A stretch of 64,000 nt of DNA from contig NC_079487.1 in NCBI RefSeq assembly GCF_020520425.1, positions 112,378,141-112,442,140 of the forward strand, written 5' to 3'. Position numbers and translations under genes: made by a program. The DNA comes from Spinacia oleracea. Lineage: Eukaryota > Streptophyta > Magnoliopsida > Caryophyllales > Amaranthaceae. Numbering within the stretch: the stretch's first letter is position 1; each line of letters starts with the position of its first letter. Below are positions 37,822 to 48,579 of this stretch, in pieces. The notes beneath the pieces were generated by a model. The model saw only the letters and a program-made list of their open reading frames with translations. It made no database searches and had not been told where the DNA came from.

Positions 37822-38173
37822 GCCGGGGTGGTTTACCATGGTGAGAAGTTGTAACTTCTTAATAAGTTGATGTGACACATTAAAGCAACAAAGGTTATTG
37901 CTTGCCATTGCTCATGCTCTACCACAACATTATGATTTAAGCCTTAGGCTCTTAGCCCTCGATATTTTTCTAGTATCACCCTCAATCAAATACGTAAAAT
38001 AACATTTTGAGACGGAGGGGGTGATATACCATGGTGAGAAGTTGTAACTTCTTAATAAGTTGATGTGACAAATTAAAGCAACAAAGGTTATTGCTTGTCA
38101 TTGCTCATGCTCTACCATAAAATTATGACTTAAGCCTTAGGCTCTTAGCCCTCGATATTTTTCTAGTATCACG
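37790..38173. repeat. Two-copy tandem duplication of about 190-198 bp
   Basis: From ATACGTAAAATAA through the MITE end and CCATGGTGAGAAGTTGTAAC to TTTTTCTAGTATCAC, the segment occurs at about 37790-37979 and 37988-38173 with few differences. It carries a duplicate of one MITE terminus. Confidence 0.88.
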
Positions 38174-38482
38174 AATTCATGATCATTTCGGTCCTGTTTG
38201 GTTAGGAGATGTTACTTGTTAGTTGTTAGCTGGTTTGACTAGTTGTTGGTTGTTTGTATTAGTTGGTTTGACTAACTAGTTGAATTAACTGCTTGTGTAA
38301 AGGTGTTTGGTAAATTAGTTGTTAATTAGTTGTTTAATATGTGAAATATTGAAATGACCATTAAAGATACTTTGTTGTTGGATACTTTGCTTCTTAGGCC
38401 TTGTTTAGTTCACCTTATTTCAGGACCTTCTTACTTATTTCAGATTTAATCAGATCAGATCAGAAAAAATAAGTTCAGATCA

Positions 38483-39011
38483 TGTCAAAGTACCAACTCA
38501 ACCAAAAGCTTAAGCTGATGGTTGAAGCCCCAAGATTAGTTTTATACTCTATCACGCCCCCTCACATGAAAGCCCCTTTTGGGCTTGAAGTGTGGATGCA
38601 GCATAGGCCTCCTCATACCCAGCGCGAAATATTCCACTATGAAAGGAGGGGTGGATGAGATTCGAACCCGTGACCTTTGCGTCACGTTGGCTCTGATACC
38701 ATGATAAAAGTGATAGAATAGTCACTTGCTTTTCTCATTAAACATAGTAGTATTTAAATGCAATTCTAAGTGTGGGGTATTTAATACATAACAGTTACAA
38801 AGTAAATCAAGCAAAATCAAAGGCCTAGCCTTAAAGTACAAAAACTATTCAGTATCCTAAATTAACTTCTTATACTCCCCCTCAAGTTGGAGCATGAGGG
38901 TCACGAACACCCAACTTGGATAACAAAAAACCAATACCATGTCAAAGTACCAACTCAACCAAAAGCTTAAGCTGATGGTTGAAGCCCCAAGATTAGTTTT
39001 ATACTCTATCA
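38483..39011 (-). mobile_element. TRIM-like miniature retrotransposon
   Basis: Identical 72-bp direct repeats beginning TG and ending CA (38483-38554, 38940-39011) enclose 385 bp, with a 5-bp duplication GATCA on both outer sides. The host sequence is itself rich in GATCA, so the duplication alone is weak. On the minus strand TGGTATTGG follows the first LTR as a degraded primer-binding site. A fuller TGGTATCAGAGCC and a GAGGGGGAGT polypurine-like tract inside suggest a mosaic or nested origin. Non-coding. Confidence 0.7.
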
Positions 39012-39055
39012 GATCAGAAAAAATAAATTTAGATTAGATCAGACCATATTATTTT

Positions 39056-39075
39056 TATTATTATTATTATTATTA

Positions 39076-39117
<42 letters not shown>
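39056..39117. repeat. (TTA)n microsatellite
   Basis: About 20 TTA units with one interruption. Confidence 0.95.
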
Positions 39118-39118
<1 letters not shown>

Positions 39119-39142
39119 CAAATGCTAATAAAGTCAAACATT

Positions 39143-40150
39143 TTACAAATAATTAGTGGGCAACCGAGATACAATCTGGGCCCCCACTCCTCTTGCTATA
39201 GAAAAACCTATCCTGGAGAAAATATGAGCAGCAGCACGAGCCCCAATGTCCTGTGTCCTAGAAAACTTCTGAATCCGCTTCAGCAACGCAAAAGCATCCT
39301 TATCCAACTCCCCCAAAGAGGAGAAAGAGAACGGAAGAAAGCCATAACCAATGGCCCTGCAACGTGTTTCGTACTTGACCCGCTTCTGAATAGCCGCATC
39401 AGTCACAACCCGACCCGGAGCAAAGCCAGACAACTCAGACTGTGTTAAAGGAGAAGATCATGTCAAGTCAACACACACATCACAACCCCGGTCCCAAGAG
39501 TAGAGCAGCACGTCTGCTGGACAGAGAGTTCCATCGTTCCCTCCAGAGAGACCAATATCAACCTATTTTCGCGCCGAGATCCTAGACCGATAACAAACAT
39601 CAACAAGGGTATCTCGAACCACATTATGCCGATGTACCCACGATACCAGCACATGACACCGCATGATAACCAAAGATATCTCCCGCAAAGACCCTGGAGC
39701 AAGTAGAACATGGCACCGTAACAGAGAACAAAGGAACCCCCAACCGGTAACACAACACACATCGATAAGCCTTAGCATTCATCGTCTGACCCAAACCTGA
39801 TATGGGGACCGCACGAAGCCAACAGAGGTGTGATCTCCCAGCTACGATTTCCACAAAGCCGACTGCCGAGACGATAAAGAGAAGGTGGATTCTGCAGATG
39901 CGGTAACCTTGGTGAAATATATATCTGCCAATTTCTTCATAAGTTTAGGGGCAGCGACCTCACTAGGGTTACTCATAATGTCATACTCCACCGTTCCACT
40001 AAATAGACTCAACGCATCTTCAAATGCTCGACCAAGACCAACAATATCAGCAAGCCGTAGAAGCTGTGTCTGCAAACCAAAAGACTGCAACCGAGAAGCA
40101 AGAAAAGCATAATGCCGAACATCACCCGCGGAATAAACACCAAGTCCGCC
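39143..40150 (-). pseudogene. 3' part of an R2-like reverse-transcriptase gene (broken)
   Basis: On the minus strand, three frames read in sequence give the C-terminal third of a plant RT-domain protein family: GGLGVYSAGDVRHYAFLASR, then FEDALSLF, WLRAVPISGLGQTMN and YRCVLCYRLGVPL. A Cys-Cys-His-Cys cluster follows (CSTCSRVF...HAVSC), then an RHNVVRDTLVDVC motif, and an endonuclease-like PADVLLYSWD...CVDLT segment. The tail is GYGFLPFSFSSLGELDKDAF...RGVGAQIVSRLP, with a stop at 39143. At least two frameshifts and several stops make it non-functional. The RT core is missing: homology ends at 40150, exactly where a TTG microsatellite begins. The family identification is from memory of related plant proteins. 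The cluster-RHN-endonuclease order is that of R2-type non-LTR retrotransposons, which is my inference. Confidence 0.75.
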
Positions 40151-40152
40151 AA

Positions 40153-40162
40153 CTGCTGCTGC

Positions 40163-40244
<82 letters not shown>
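40153..40244. repeat. (TTG)n microsatellite
   Basis: About 30 trinucleotide units (CTG then TTG). The long poly-leucine reading frame through it is an artefact. Confidence 0.96.
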
Positions 40245-40246
<2 letters not shown>

Positions 40247-40259
40247 AATTAAAACAATT

Positions 40260-41200
40260 AAGTCCAGATCATGAACGATATGATCAGATCATGTCCATAT
40301 CAGAACTGATTTTTTACAGATCAGAATCATTATATATCCCGATCAGAACCGGTATGATCACATAATATCCAGGTCGTAATTGATCTGTCTAGATCAGAAC
40401 TGATTCGTACAAATCATGTTCGGTCCTTACAGAACCAATATTTTCAGATCAGAACCGATTTGTACAGATCATGTCCAGATCAGAATCGATATATCCCAAT
40501 TAGAACTGTTCTAGATATCGACTCTGTACAGATTATGTTCAGATCAGAATTGATCTGAAGAGATCATGTCCACATCAGAATTTATTTGTAAAGATCATGT
40601 CCAGATCAGAACTGGTATGTAAAGATCATAACCAGACCAAAGTTGATCATGTCCATATCAGTTCTGATCTGATCTGTACAAATCATGTCCAGATCAGAAC
40701 TAATCTGCACAAATTATGTCTAGGTCAAAATTGATCTTTATAGATCATGTCTTGATCAGAATTGATATACAAAGATCATGTCCAGACCAGAACCCATACG
40801 TGTAGATCATAACTCGTATATTCGGATCGATCTATCTAGATCATGTCTAAATTTGTACTGATTTGTCAAGATCAAGCCCATATCAAAACCCGTATGTCCA
40901 TATCATTTCTAAATAATCGATCTATTTCGATCAAAATCGATCTGTCCAGATCATGTCCAAATCAGAACTTGTCTGTACAAATCATGTCCAGATCAAAACT
41001 TCTTTGTATAGATCATTTCAAGATCTGTACTGATCATGTCCAAATTAGGACTTATCCGTCCATATCATATCCAGATCAGAACTGAATTTGTACATATCAT
41101 CCCCATATCAGAACTGACCTGTACAGATCATATCCATATCAGAACTGATATGTCTAGATCATAACCCCTCTATCTAGATCATGTCTAGGTCTATCTAATA
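40260..41200. repeat. 31-32 bp degenerate satellite array
   Basis: About 29 diverged units of the type AGATCATGTCCAGATCAGAA plus a variable CTGATMTGTAC part, with period 31-32 bp. Because many units lack stops, short spurious frames appear; the array is not coding. Confidence 0.85.
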
Positions 41201-41432
41201 TAAGGAATAGTTAAATCATGAGCAAAGTCAAATAAATAATAACAATATTATAAATTTGTGTAACATTTATTTTACACGTAAGTCATTTAATATTAATAAA
41301 TGTAGATTTTTGTTTAAATTAATTCTAAAAAATCATATCAGATCGATCATATCAGATCAGAAAAAATAAGTTCAAATCAGATCATACCAGATCATATCAG
41401 ATCAGGAGAAATAAGGTGCACTAAATGGGGCC

Positions 41433-42305
41433 TTACTAGTACTAGATAAATAGTTTATTATGTATAATTATCTTCTCTTTAGTTTTTAATAAGCATAAAA
41501 TCAATAAAACAAATTTATTTTCCCTTTAAAAAAAATACATAAATTATTGATATGCAAATAGAGAAATTTTAGTAATGATATTACAAGAATAATTGCAATA
41601 GTTTTAATTACGTGATTCAACGTACTAATATAAATTTTAGTACAAGTAACGAGTAGTAAATGTGGTAAAGGAAATAATGTAGGATGCTAAGATTGGTAAG
41701 TGTTGTAAGTTTAGGCAATATTATGACAAAATAGTAATTTACATTCACTTTCTTAGACTTCTAATTGCAAAAGGCTCATATGTTGAGCTTTTTGAGAATA
41801 AGTTTTTTCATCCCAAAACTCTTTTCCAAAACTCTTCTAACCAAACACTCCCAAGTCCCAATTAGCCTTTCAAAACGTGAAACCTCTAATTCACCTCAAA
41901 AAATTATTTTCCCCTCAAAACTCTCCTAACCAAACACCCACAGTGTACTAGTATAATTTTATGATTTTTCATTAGATACCACTCACATAGTTATATGAGT
42001 TTTTGGAAATTGATTTTGATACCTTTGTATGAATAAAGCACAATTTTCTATTTCTTGGTTACTTATATATGAAATTGTTATAAATTCTTTTTTGGGCAAA
42101 TGAAGTTGTTATAATTTTTTTAGTTATAAATGAAACTCTAATAATGTAATAAACTAATAATCGATACTTTGTAACAATTATCATCATTAGATGAGGTTAA
42201 TCAAGACCAGTAAAAGTAGGTAGAGACTAATTGTCCTACGTGATAAAATAAGAGGAAAAATAACTAACATATTGTGCTGCTATTCTACCTATTACAGAGT
42301 ATCAA
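41433..42305. other. Intergenic with possible small MITE
   Basis: AT-rich. About 41760-41945 ends in CTCCTAACCAAACACC, the complement of GTTTGGTTAGGAG near 38197, a common plant MITE end, but no clean element can be bounded. Confidence 0.35.
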
Positions 42306-42314
42306 TTGATTTTA

Positions 42315-42690
42315 GGATATTTTGATATTTACCACCTTTTAAGGTTTATGTTTTTGTATTTATCACCTTATAAAATGCTATTTCATATTTACCACCTTAA
42401 TCTTATGAAATATTTTTAACTCACCACCTCTTAGCGGTTTTCATCAAATTTTCGGCCCATGTGAACCTTGTTTAACTAACTTCTTCGATTGAAAACCTAC
42501 TAAAAGATGAGGAAAGTTAAAGAAGTTGGTTAAGTGGAGTTCACATGGATGAAAAATCTGATGAAATTCGTTAAAAGGTGGTGAATACGAAACTTTTCAT
42601 AAAATTAAGGTGGTAAATATAAAATAACATTTTATAAGGTGATAAATACAAAAACATGAAAGTTAAAAGGTGGTAAATATGAAAAATTCC
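42315..42690. mobile_element. Mutator-type MITE with long inverted repeats
   Basis: 376 bp, nearly a palindrome: arms of about 165 bp repeat CATATTTACCACCTT and TTTTGTATTTATCACCTTAT on opposite strands. A perfect 9-bp duplication TTGATTTTA (42306-42314 and 42691-42699) flanks it. Confidence 0.92.
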
Positions 42691-42699
42691 TTGATTTTA

Positions 42700-43147
42700 A
42701 GATAGAATTCTACCGTCCTTATATGAACAAAGATCATTGTTGATTTCCTAAATAGAACGTGAGACACAAAAATAGGTGAAAGGGAAGTGTATTACACTAT
42801 TACCGTATACTTTCCGTAATTGAGAGGAAGAAATCTTAGGAGTAATACGTAGTTATTTGCAACAAAGATTACTTGTAAAAGCATTATACGGAGTACCACT
42901 GTAGATTCATCCAAGTTAGGTGCATGAAGTACACGTAATTGACGGCTAAATATGAGCATGATTTATGAAAAGATTAAGTAAATTCGATCAATTCCTTTAA
43001 CTAAACTCACACGAAAAGAATCTTCAACCATCATTATTGATGTTACTTTCCCATGTGCTTTCTTCTAAGTACCTTATTAGACCTTCGAGCTACCACGTTT
43101 GTATCCCGGTGCACTGTGAACTCTTACATTCTCTCTTTATATACTCC
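42700..43147. other. Intergenic, no feature seen
   Basis: AT-rich, no gene or repeat recognised. Confidence 0.4.
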
Positions 43148-43155
43148 GTACATGT

Positions 43156-43558
43156 AAATATGGTTGTGGGCCGGGCCGGGCCGGCCTGAAGCCCGACCCG
43201 ACCCGCCACGAAAAAAGCACGGCCCGACATGAGCACGCAAAAAGCACGGCACGGCACGGGCACAAAGTCGTGGGCCGTGGGCCGGGCCTGGACCTTACTT
43301 TTTAGGAAAAAGCACGACAAGGCACGGCACGACTCGACCCGACACGACAAAGCACGTTAAATTTAGTCAAATTAGCCTTAGGCACGACGGCACGACACGA
43401 AAGCACGTGGGCTTGGGCCGGGCCTGGGCCTTATTTTTAACTTTCCGGCCCGGCACGACACGAAACAAGTGGGCCTGCCGTGGGCCCGGCACGGTTAGGC
43501 CCACGACCCGTGGGCTCGGCACGAAGCACGGCCCGGCCCGGCCCACAACCATCTTTAC
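43156..43558. mobile_element. hAT-type MITE, GC-rich
   Basis: 403 bp with inverted ends containing ATGGTTGTGGGCCGGGCC, flanked by GTACATGT (43148-43155 and 43559-43566), an 8-bp duplication (9 if the preceding C is counted) as expected for hAT elements. The interior is full of GGCACGGCACGAC and GGCCCGGCC motifs. Confidence 0.85.
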
Positions 43559-43590
43559 GTACATGTGAGGAGAAAATGTGAGAGGAATTA

Positions 43591-43680
43591 CTCCATCCGT
43601 TCCTAAAAAATAGTCTCAAATTAAAATCTCACTTTATTAAGAATTGGTTGTAATCAAAAGCAAATGGGTAGTTAACCGAT
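43591..43680. mobile_element. Stowaway-type MITE, left half only
   Basis: Starts CTCCATCCGTTCCTAAAAAA after TA, then is cut off where the satellite-bearing element begins. Confidence 0.6.
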
Positions 43681-44540
43681 ATGTCTAGATCATGTCATAA
43701 TCATAACCGATATATCCATATTATAACCAATATGATCAGATCATGTCCTAATCATAACCAACTTGTTCAGATTATGTCCAGATCTAAACCAAAATGTGGA
43801 GATCAGGACCGATCAGTACAGATCTTGTTCAGATCAAAATCGATATGTTCATATCAGAATTGATCGTTCAGATCAGAACCGATCTATACAGAACATGTCT
43901 AGATCATAACCGATTTGCACAGATCATGTATGAATTAGAACCGGTATGATCGGTATGTGCAGATCATGTCCATGTTAGAACCATTATGTCCATATCAAAA
44001 TGAGTATGTGTTGATCACGTCTAGATCAAAATCGATTTATACAGCTCATGTCCAGATCAGAATCGATCTGTACATATCATGTCCAGATTTGAAACATCGG
44101 TCCAGATCGGAACCAGTATGTCCAAATAATGTCCAAGTCAGAACAATTATGTTCATATTAGAACCAGTATGTCCAAATCATGTCCAACTCATAACTGATT
44201 CTGTCTAGATCATGTCCAAATTAGAAACGATATATTCAGACCATGTTCAAGTCTATCTAATATATGAAATATTTATATAATGATTAAAGTCAAATAAATA
44301 ATTTATAATTATAAAAATATTATAAATTTTACTAAAATTTATTTTACATGTATATTATTTAATATTAATAATTCTAGTTTTAGTTATTTAAATCTTAATT
44401 ACGAGAAATCAGATCAGTTCTTATCATATCAGAAAAAAATAAGTTGAGATAAGATCATAAAAAATATGTTCAGATTAGAAAAAATATGTTCAGATCAAGT
44501 CAGACCAGATAAGGAGAAATAAGGTAACATCTAAATGGTA
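43681..44540. mobile_element. Truncated relative of the 38397-41432 element, with satellite
   Basis: About 18 units of the AGATCATGTCCAGATC satellite (43681-44250). A non-satellite tail follows that matches 41195-41430, including TATTTAATATTAATAA, ATCAGATCAG and the end motif GAGAAATAAGGT. The left terminus is missing. Confidence 0.8.
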
Positions 44541-44914
44541 ATAACATCTAGCATTTAGCAACAAAAACTTACTTTGGACGATACAAGTATAAGTTTCCAT
44601 TGTTTTGATGGAAACCACTTTTTCAAAAAATAATTTTCTCATTTTCTTTTGTTTGTTTTGTTAAGGATGGAAAATAATTTTTCCAAATGTGAAAAACAAC
44701 TTTTTCTAGGGGAAAACTAACTTTTTCCTTTGAAAATAAGGAATGCCATGTTTTTCACTATAATCCCTCACGTTTTCTTTTCTCACCTCTCATTCACATT
44801 CTATATTCTTTTTCTTTATAATTTTTTCTTGTAAGGAAACAAAAAAATGAAACCTATTTTCCCTTGATGTTTCTCCTTGAAAATTATTTTCCATGGAAAA
44901 TCATTTTCCTTTGA
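44541..44914. other. Intergenic, GGAAAA-rich
   Basis: Repeated TTTTCC and GGAAAA motifs in both orientations give weak hairpin potential. No bounded element found. Confidence 0.35.
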
Positions 44915-44923
44915 AACAAATTA

Positions 44924-45276
44924 GGAAAATTTGGTAATATTAATCCAACCTTTGACCGATTTTCTTTTATTAAGCCCACCTACGACATATTTTTTAATAA
45001 TCCCACCTTTATTACCCAACACCTTTTATTGGGCCCAACAGGTCATAAAACTGTTGTAAGCGGCATTATTTCTCTACATGGCAGTACTCTCTCTCGATAT
45101 ATTCAGTCATCATCATCAATTCATCACCATCTCGTTGACTTTTTCACCGATTACCGGCCACTTAAGCCCAATAAAAGTCGTCGGGTAGTAAAGGTGGGAT
45201 TATTAAAAAATATGTCGTAGGTGAGATTAATAAAAGAAAATCGGCCAAAGGTTGGATTAATATTACCAAATTTTCC
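44924..45276. mobile_element. Mutator-type MITE with long inverted repeats
   Basis: 353 bp. Arms of about 108 bp start GGAAAATTTGGTAATATTAA and include CACCTACGACATATTTTTTA on both strands. Perfect 9-bp duplication AACAAATTA at 44915-44923 and 45277-45285. Confidence 0.93.
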
Positions 45277-45309
45277 AACAAATTAAAGGGAGACTAGCTA
45301 AAAGATTGC

Positions 45310-45510
45310 CGCATATTCCAATAGGTACCATTCACTGGAAAGGACTCTACTGTAGATGGTACCTCGCACAGATATTTATGTGCTAGATCTGCAGGTCATA
45401 CTCATTGGAAGTCCTCACATTCAAAGAGCCCCTAGTGAAATTTGATCCCATAACCTTGAGGTTATGAGGTTAAGCATTTACCACTAGGTCAAGCCTTGCT
45501 TGATAGTACT
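45310..45510 (-). mobile_element. tRNA-derived SINE, probable
   Basis: On the minus strand GCTTGACCTAGTGGTAAATG resembles an A-box region and AGGTTATGGGATCAAATTT a decayed B-box, followed by a non-tRNA body. No poly(A) or target duplication seen, so the ends are approximate. Confidence 0.5.
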
Positions 45511-45599
45511 AGAAATACTTGTGTTTTGCCAATTATAAGCAATACGAAGTACGGGGCAAATATTAATTAACCGGAATCTCAGCTAATGCGTATATTATA

Positions 45600-45858
45600 C
45601 TTCCTCCAATTTTTAATACTCGCAACGTTTGTGTATTTTACACAATTTACATATCCTATTTTGACTAATGTTGGTGATTAATATGTAAGATAAAACATAA
45701 TCACTTGGGATCTTGTTAGATTCGTCTCAATTTGTATTTTCAAAATATTAACTTTTTATAATTTTTGCTTTAAAAAAACTAAAGATATTAATAATCAAAG
45801 TTGTGCTTATGTATGCGTGAAAATGACCAACGTTGCAAGTATTAAAAATCGGAAAAAG
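45600..45858. mobile_element. Stowaway-type MITE
   Basis: Inverted ends CTTCCTCCAATTTTTAATAC and the complementary GTATTAAAAATCGGAAAAAG, TA on both sides (45598-45599, 45859-45860). Confidence 0.82.
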
Positions 45859-45860
45859 TA

Positions 45861-47210
45861 TATACAAGCATACACTAATGTATTATGTGCGCGATTGTAC
45901 TTGTGTTTTATTTTGTAGATAAGTGTAGGTATGGGTAGGGTGGAGTATGGACAAGCAACTTGAGAGAGGGAAATAGATTAGATTAATGGCAAAATTAGTT
46001 TATTAGTTGTGTCATATTCAAATATGGGTTTAACAAATTAATAATAATTTATTAAAACTAGATAATTGTGTTAATTAAGCAAGCTACGGTTATGAAGGAT
46101 TATGTTTCTTATAATGGAGTTTATCTCCTTGTTTTATGCTACTGGACAAACATTGTCTAATCCAATTTCTTTTTATCTAATTAAAATGTTCTACACTACA
46201 TATTTTAATTTTAATTACAATTACACATCTCCTTTATTCTTTATTATTTCTTTTTCTCATAAAAAGTAAAATATGTCATTATTTTCACTTGCACATTGAT
46301 TTATTCATTTTCATGTATTATCCATAATATTTCATAAAATAATGCGTACATACAAGTGTTATTAGTACTATGTATTCAGTAACGGAGGAAACTTTAAATA
46401 ATGAATTAGTTTAGCTAATCAATTACTAAATTACAGAATCTTACCTAATGGGTATCTTCTCAGTTAATTAAACAAATGAGTTCATAATTCTTTTATTATA
46501 TATTAAAAAAAAGGGTAATAATAATTTCATGTAAGAACAAAAAAGAAGTGAACAAAATGTTAGTAAGACCAAAGAAGGTTGCATGTCTGTCAAGTCAAAA
46601 GAAATGAAAGCATTGGATCTTGAGCAATATGAGCAACACCAGATTCTTAATTCTCTGTTAATGAGTTTATTCTTATGCTTCATCAGATGGAATTCACGGG
46701 CTAGATTATACATCATATGATCCACCGAAAATTATACCTTTTTTAGGGTCAAAAGTTCCTAATTAAACAATTAGATTCATAATTAATTATATTACACAGC
46801 ACTAGTTACAAAATACAAATAGTAGACGATTTGCACTACAGTTCCAGACTGTTTTCGTTAATTTAAAAAAACTGACAAAACTTTCTTTAATTTTTCTTAA
46901 GTTGCAATGTTGGGTGATGGCACTTGTTCAGGCTTTATCTACAGTAAAAGTGAAATGAGCTATATTCATGCAATTTTAGGTCCTGGTAATCTGGTATCCA
47001 TGTTCATTGTTCAGTACTCAGATCATATACTTTCTTTTGCTCTGTTTTTGTGAAATAAACTACAGATCAGAGGAACTACCCCCGTATGTTTATGTGTCAA
47101 TACGATGTAAAAAGTGAACGGAGCATTTTGCTAGTAACTAGTAATACAAGATTTATTTAAGATATAGTGGTAAGTGGTTTGTAAATTCTCGTAGAAGACC
47201 GACTAATAAT
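45861..47210. other. Intergenic, no feature seen
   Basis: AT-rich 1.35 kb. An 85-codon minus-strand open stretch at 46725-46468 shows no known domain. Confidence 0.4.
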
Positions 47211-47213
47211 TTA

Positions 47214-47510
47214 GAGCAACTCCAATGGTGAGCTATAAGATGTTGCGGCTAAGTTTGACACGTCAAATTTATAGCTACAATTAATTAAAACTACAAGTTA
47301 TCACATTGGTGGGCTACAATACTTTGTAGCTCCTTAAATATTTAATTTAAATAATTTATTTATTAGAGCTATATTTTTTTTTTGAGCTACGTAACCCAAA
47401 ATAGCTACAAGATTTTAACCGTTGCTTATGTCATTGTTGTACCAATGGTGGGCTACCTGCTCACATGTTTTTTTTTGTGAGCAGGTCCATTTTGTAACCA
47501 TTGGAGTTGC
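47214..47510. mobile_element. Harbinger/Tourist-type MITE
   Basis: Ends GAGCAACTCCAATGGT and complementary ACCATTGGAGTTGC, with TTA on both sides. The right end seems to have lost two bases. Interior has repeated GTGGGCTAC motifs. Confidence 0.72.
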
Positions 47511-47554
47511 TTATGTAATTGTTGTACCAATGGTAGGCTAACTGTTAAATCCTA

Positions 47555-47805
47555 CTCCATCCGTTTAGAAATAGTTGCACCGTTTTGATTTTTATGTTTG
47601 TAAATACACAACTTTGACTGTTAGTTTCTTTAATTATTTTATAAATATGACATTTTTATATAATTTGAAAATAAACATTGAGACTAATCCAATAACTTTT
47701 TTATATGAGAACATTTATTTTGTATGTACGCGTAAAAGAGAGTCAAACTTAATATACAAGTAGGGAACAAAATCAAACCGTGCAACCATTTCTAAACGGA
47801 GGAAG
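47555..47805. mobile_element. Stowaway-type MITE
   Basis: Ends CTCCATCCGTTTAGAAATAG and complementary ATTTCTAAACGGAGGAAG, TA at 47553-47554 and 47806-47807. Confidence 0.9.
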
Positions 47806-47827
47806 TACCGTGTTGACATAGTATTAA

Positions 47828-48066
47828 GGGTGTGTTTTGTTCACCTGATTTTCACTTATTTTTTTGAACTTATCTTATCTGAACTTAACTGACTTTATCT
47901 GAACTTATCAAAACTTAGTTTAGTTATAAATTGTACTTGGTCAACCCTTATTTTTTTGAACTTATATTATGTGATTTATCTTATCTGAACTTGTCTGAAC
48001 TTAACTGAACTTATCTGAACTTATTTTTCCCGAAATAAGTGAAGATAAGGTGAACATAACAGAGTC
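47828..48066. mobile_element. Tourist-type MITE with TGAACTTATC repeats
   Basis: 239 bp with imperfect inverted ends of about 35 bp (TGTTCACCTGATTTTCACTT versus TGTTCACCTTATCTTCACTT) and TAA on both sides. The best preserved copy of the family seen at 10148 and 19317. Confidence 0.85.
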
Positions 48067-48192
48067 TAAGTATGGTATGATATTTAACTAAGTGTGAGAC
48101 GGTTTATAGGAGACTAACCATGATCACAAGTGATGACCCGTGAATCCATAACCCTGCAAATTGTAAATTTACCTACAGTAATACCCATCTTA

Positions 48193-48569
48193 GAGCATCA
48201 ATTATAGATGACTCTTAACCCTCTCTTAAGGAGAGAGGAACTGTAAGAGTTACCTCTTAGCAAAAACAAGGTAACTCTTAGCTCCCTCTTATTTAGAGGT
48301 TGATGGAGACATCCTCTAAATAAGAGGTAGCTCTTAGAAAATAAGAGGGGGTTGAGGTGGCACATTGTGGGAGTATCATGCTTAATTTTTGGTATTTTTG
48401 TTATAAAATTAAATTTAAAATGTGAAAAAGTTAAATAAGAGGTAGTGTATAAGAGTTAGTGTATTTCTTGGAATTTTTAATAGCTAACTCTTAATAAGAG
48501 TGGTAATGAGGTGGATGAGGAGAGAGACTAAGAGTTGGAAAATAAGAGATAGCACCACTATTAATGCTC
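48193..48569. mobile_element. Harbinger/Tourist-type MITE
   Basis: 377 bp; ends GAGCATCAATTATAG and complementary CTATTAATGCTC, TTA at 48190-48192 and 48570-48572. The interior is rich in AAGAGGTAGCTCTTA-like palindromes. Confidence 0.85.
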
Positions 48570-48579
48570 TTACATTTTA

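Larger units (their letters stand above)
38397..41432. mobile_element. 3.0-kb TIR element carrying satellite, TRIM and RT fragment
   Basis: Ends GGCCTTGTTTAGTTCACCTT and (complement of the right end) GGCCCCATTTAGTGCACCTT match over about 25 bp. TTA flanks both sides (38394-38396, 41433-41435), consistent with PIF/Harbinger-type insertion. The interior holds a nested TRIM, a TTA microsatellite, a reverse-transcriptase gene fragment, a TTG microsatellite and a 31-32 bp satellite. No transposase. A 5'-truncated relative lies at 43681-44540. Confidence 0.75.

Noticed and set aside
38640-38710. tRNA gene suggested by GGGTTCGAATCTC and TGGTATCAGAGCC motifs
   Set aside because: These are a retrotransposon primer-site region inside the TRIM-like insertion, with no cloverleaf.
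40024-40365. Poly-leucine protein across the TTG repeat
   Set aside because: Microsatellite translation; the frame on the other strand carries real RT homology to one side.
40260-41200. CRISPR array
   Set aside because: Repeats are degenerate with no constant repeat/unique spacer pattern, and the DNA is plant nuclear.
40843-44208. Short frames in the AGATCATGTCC arrays
   Set aside because: A 31-32 bp period is not a multiple of three, so frames change from unit to unit; no conserved protein.
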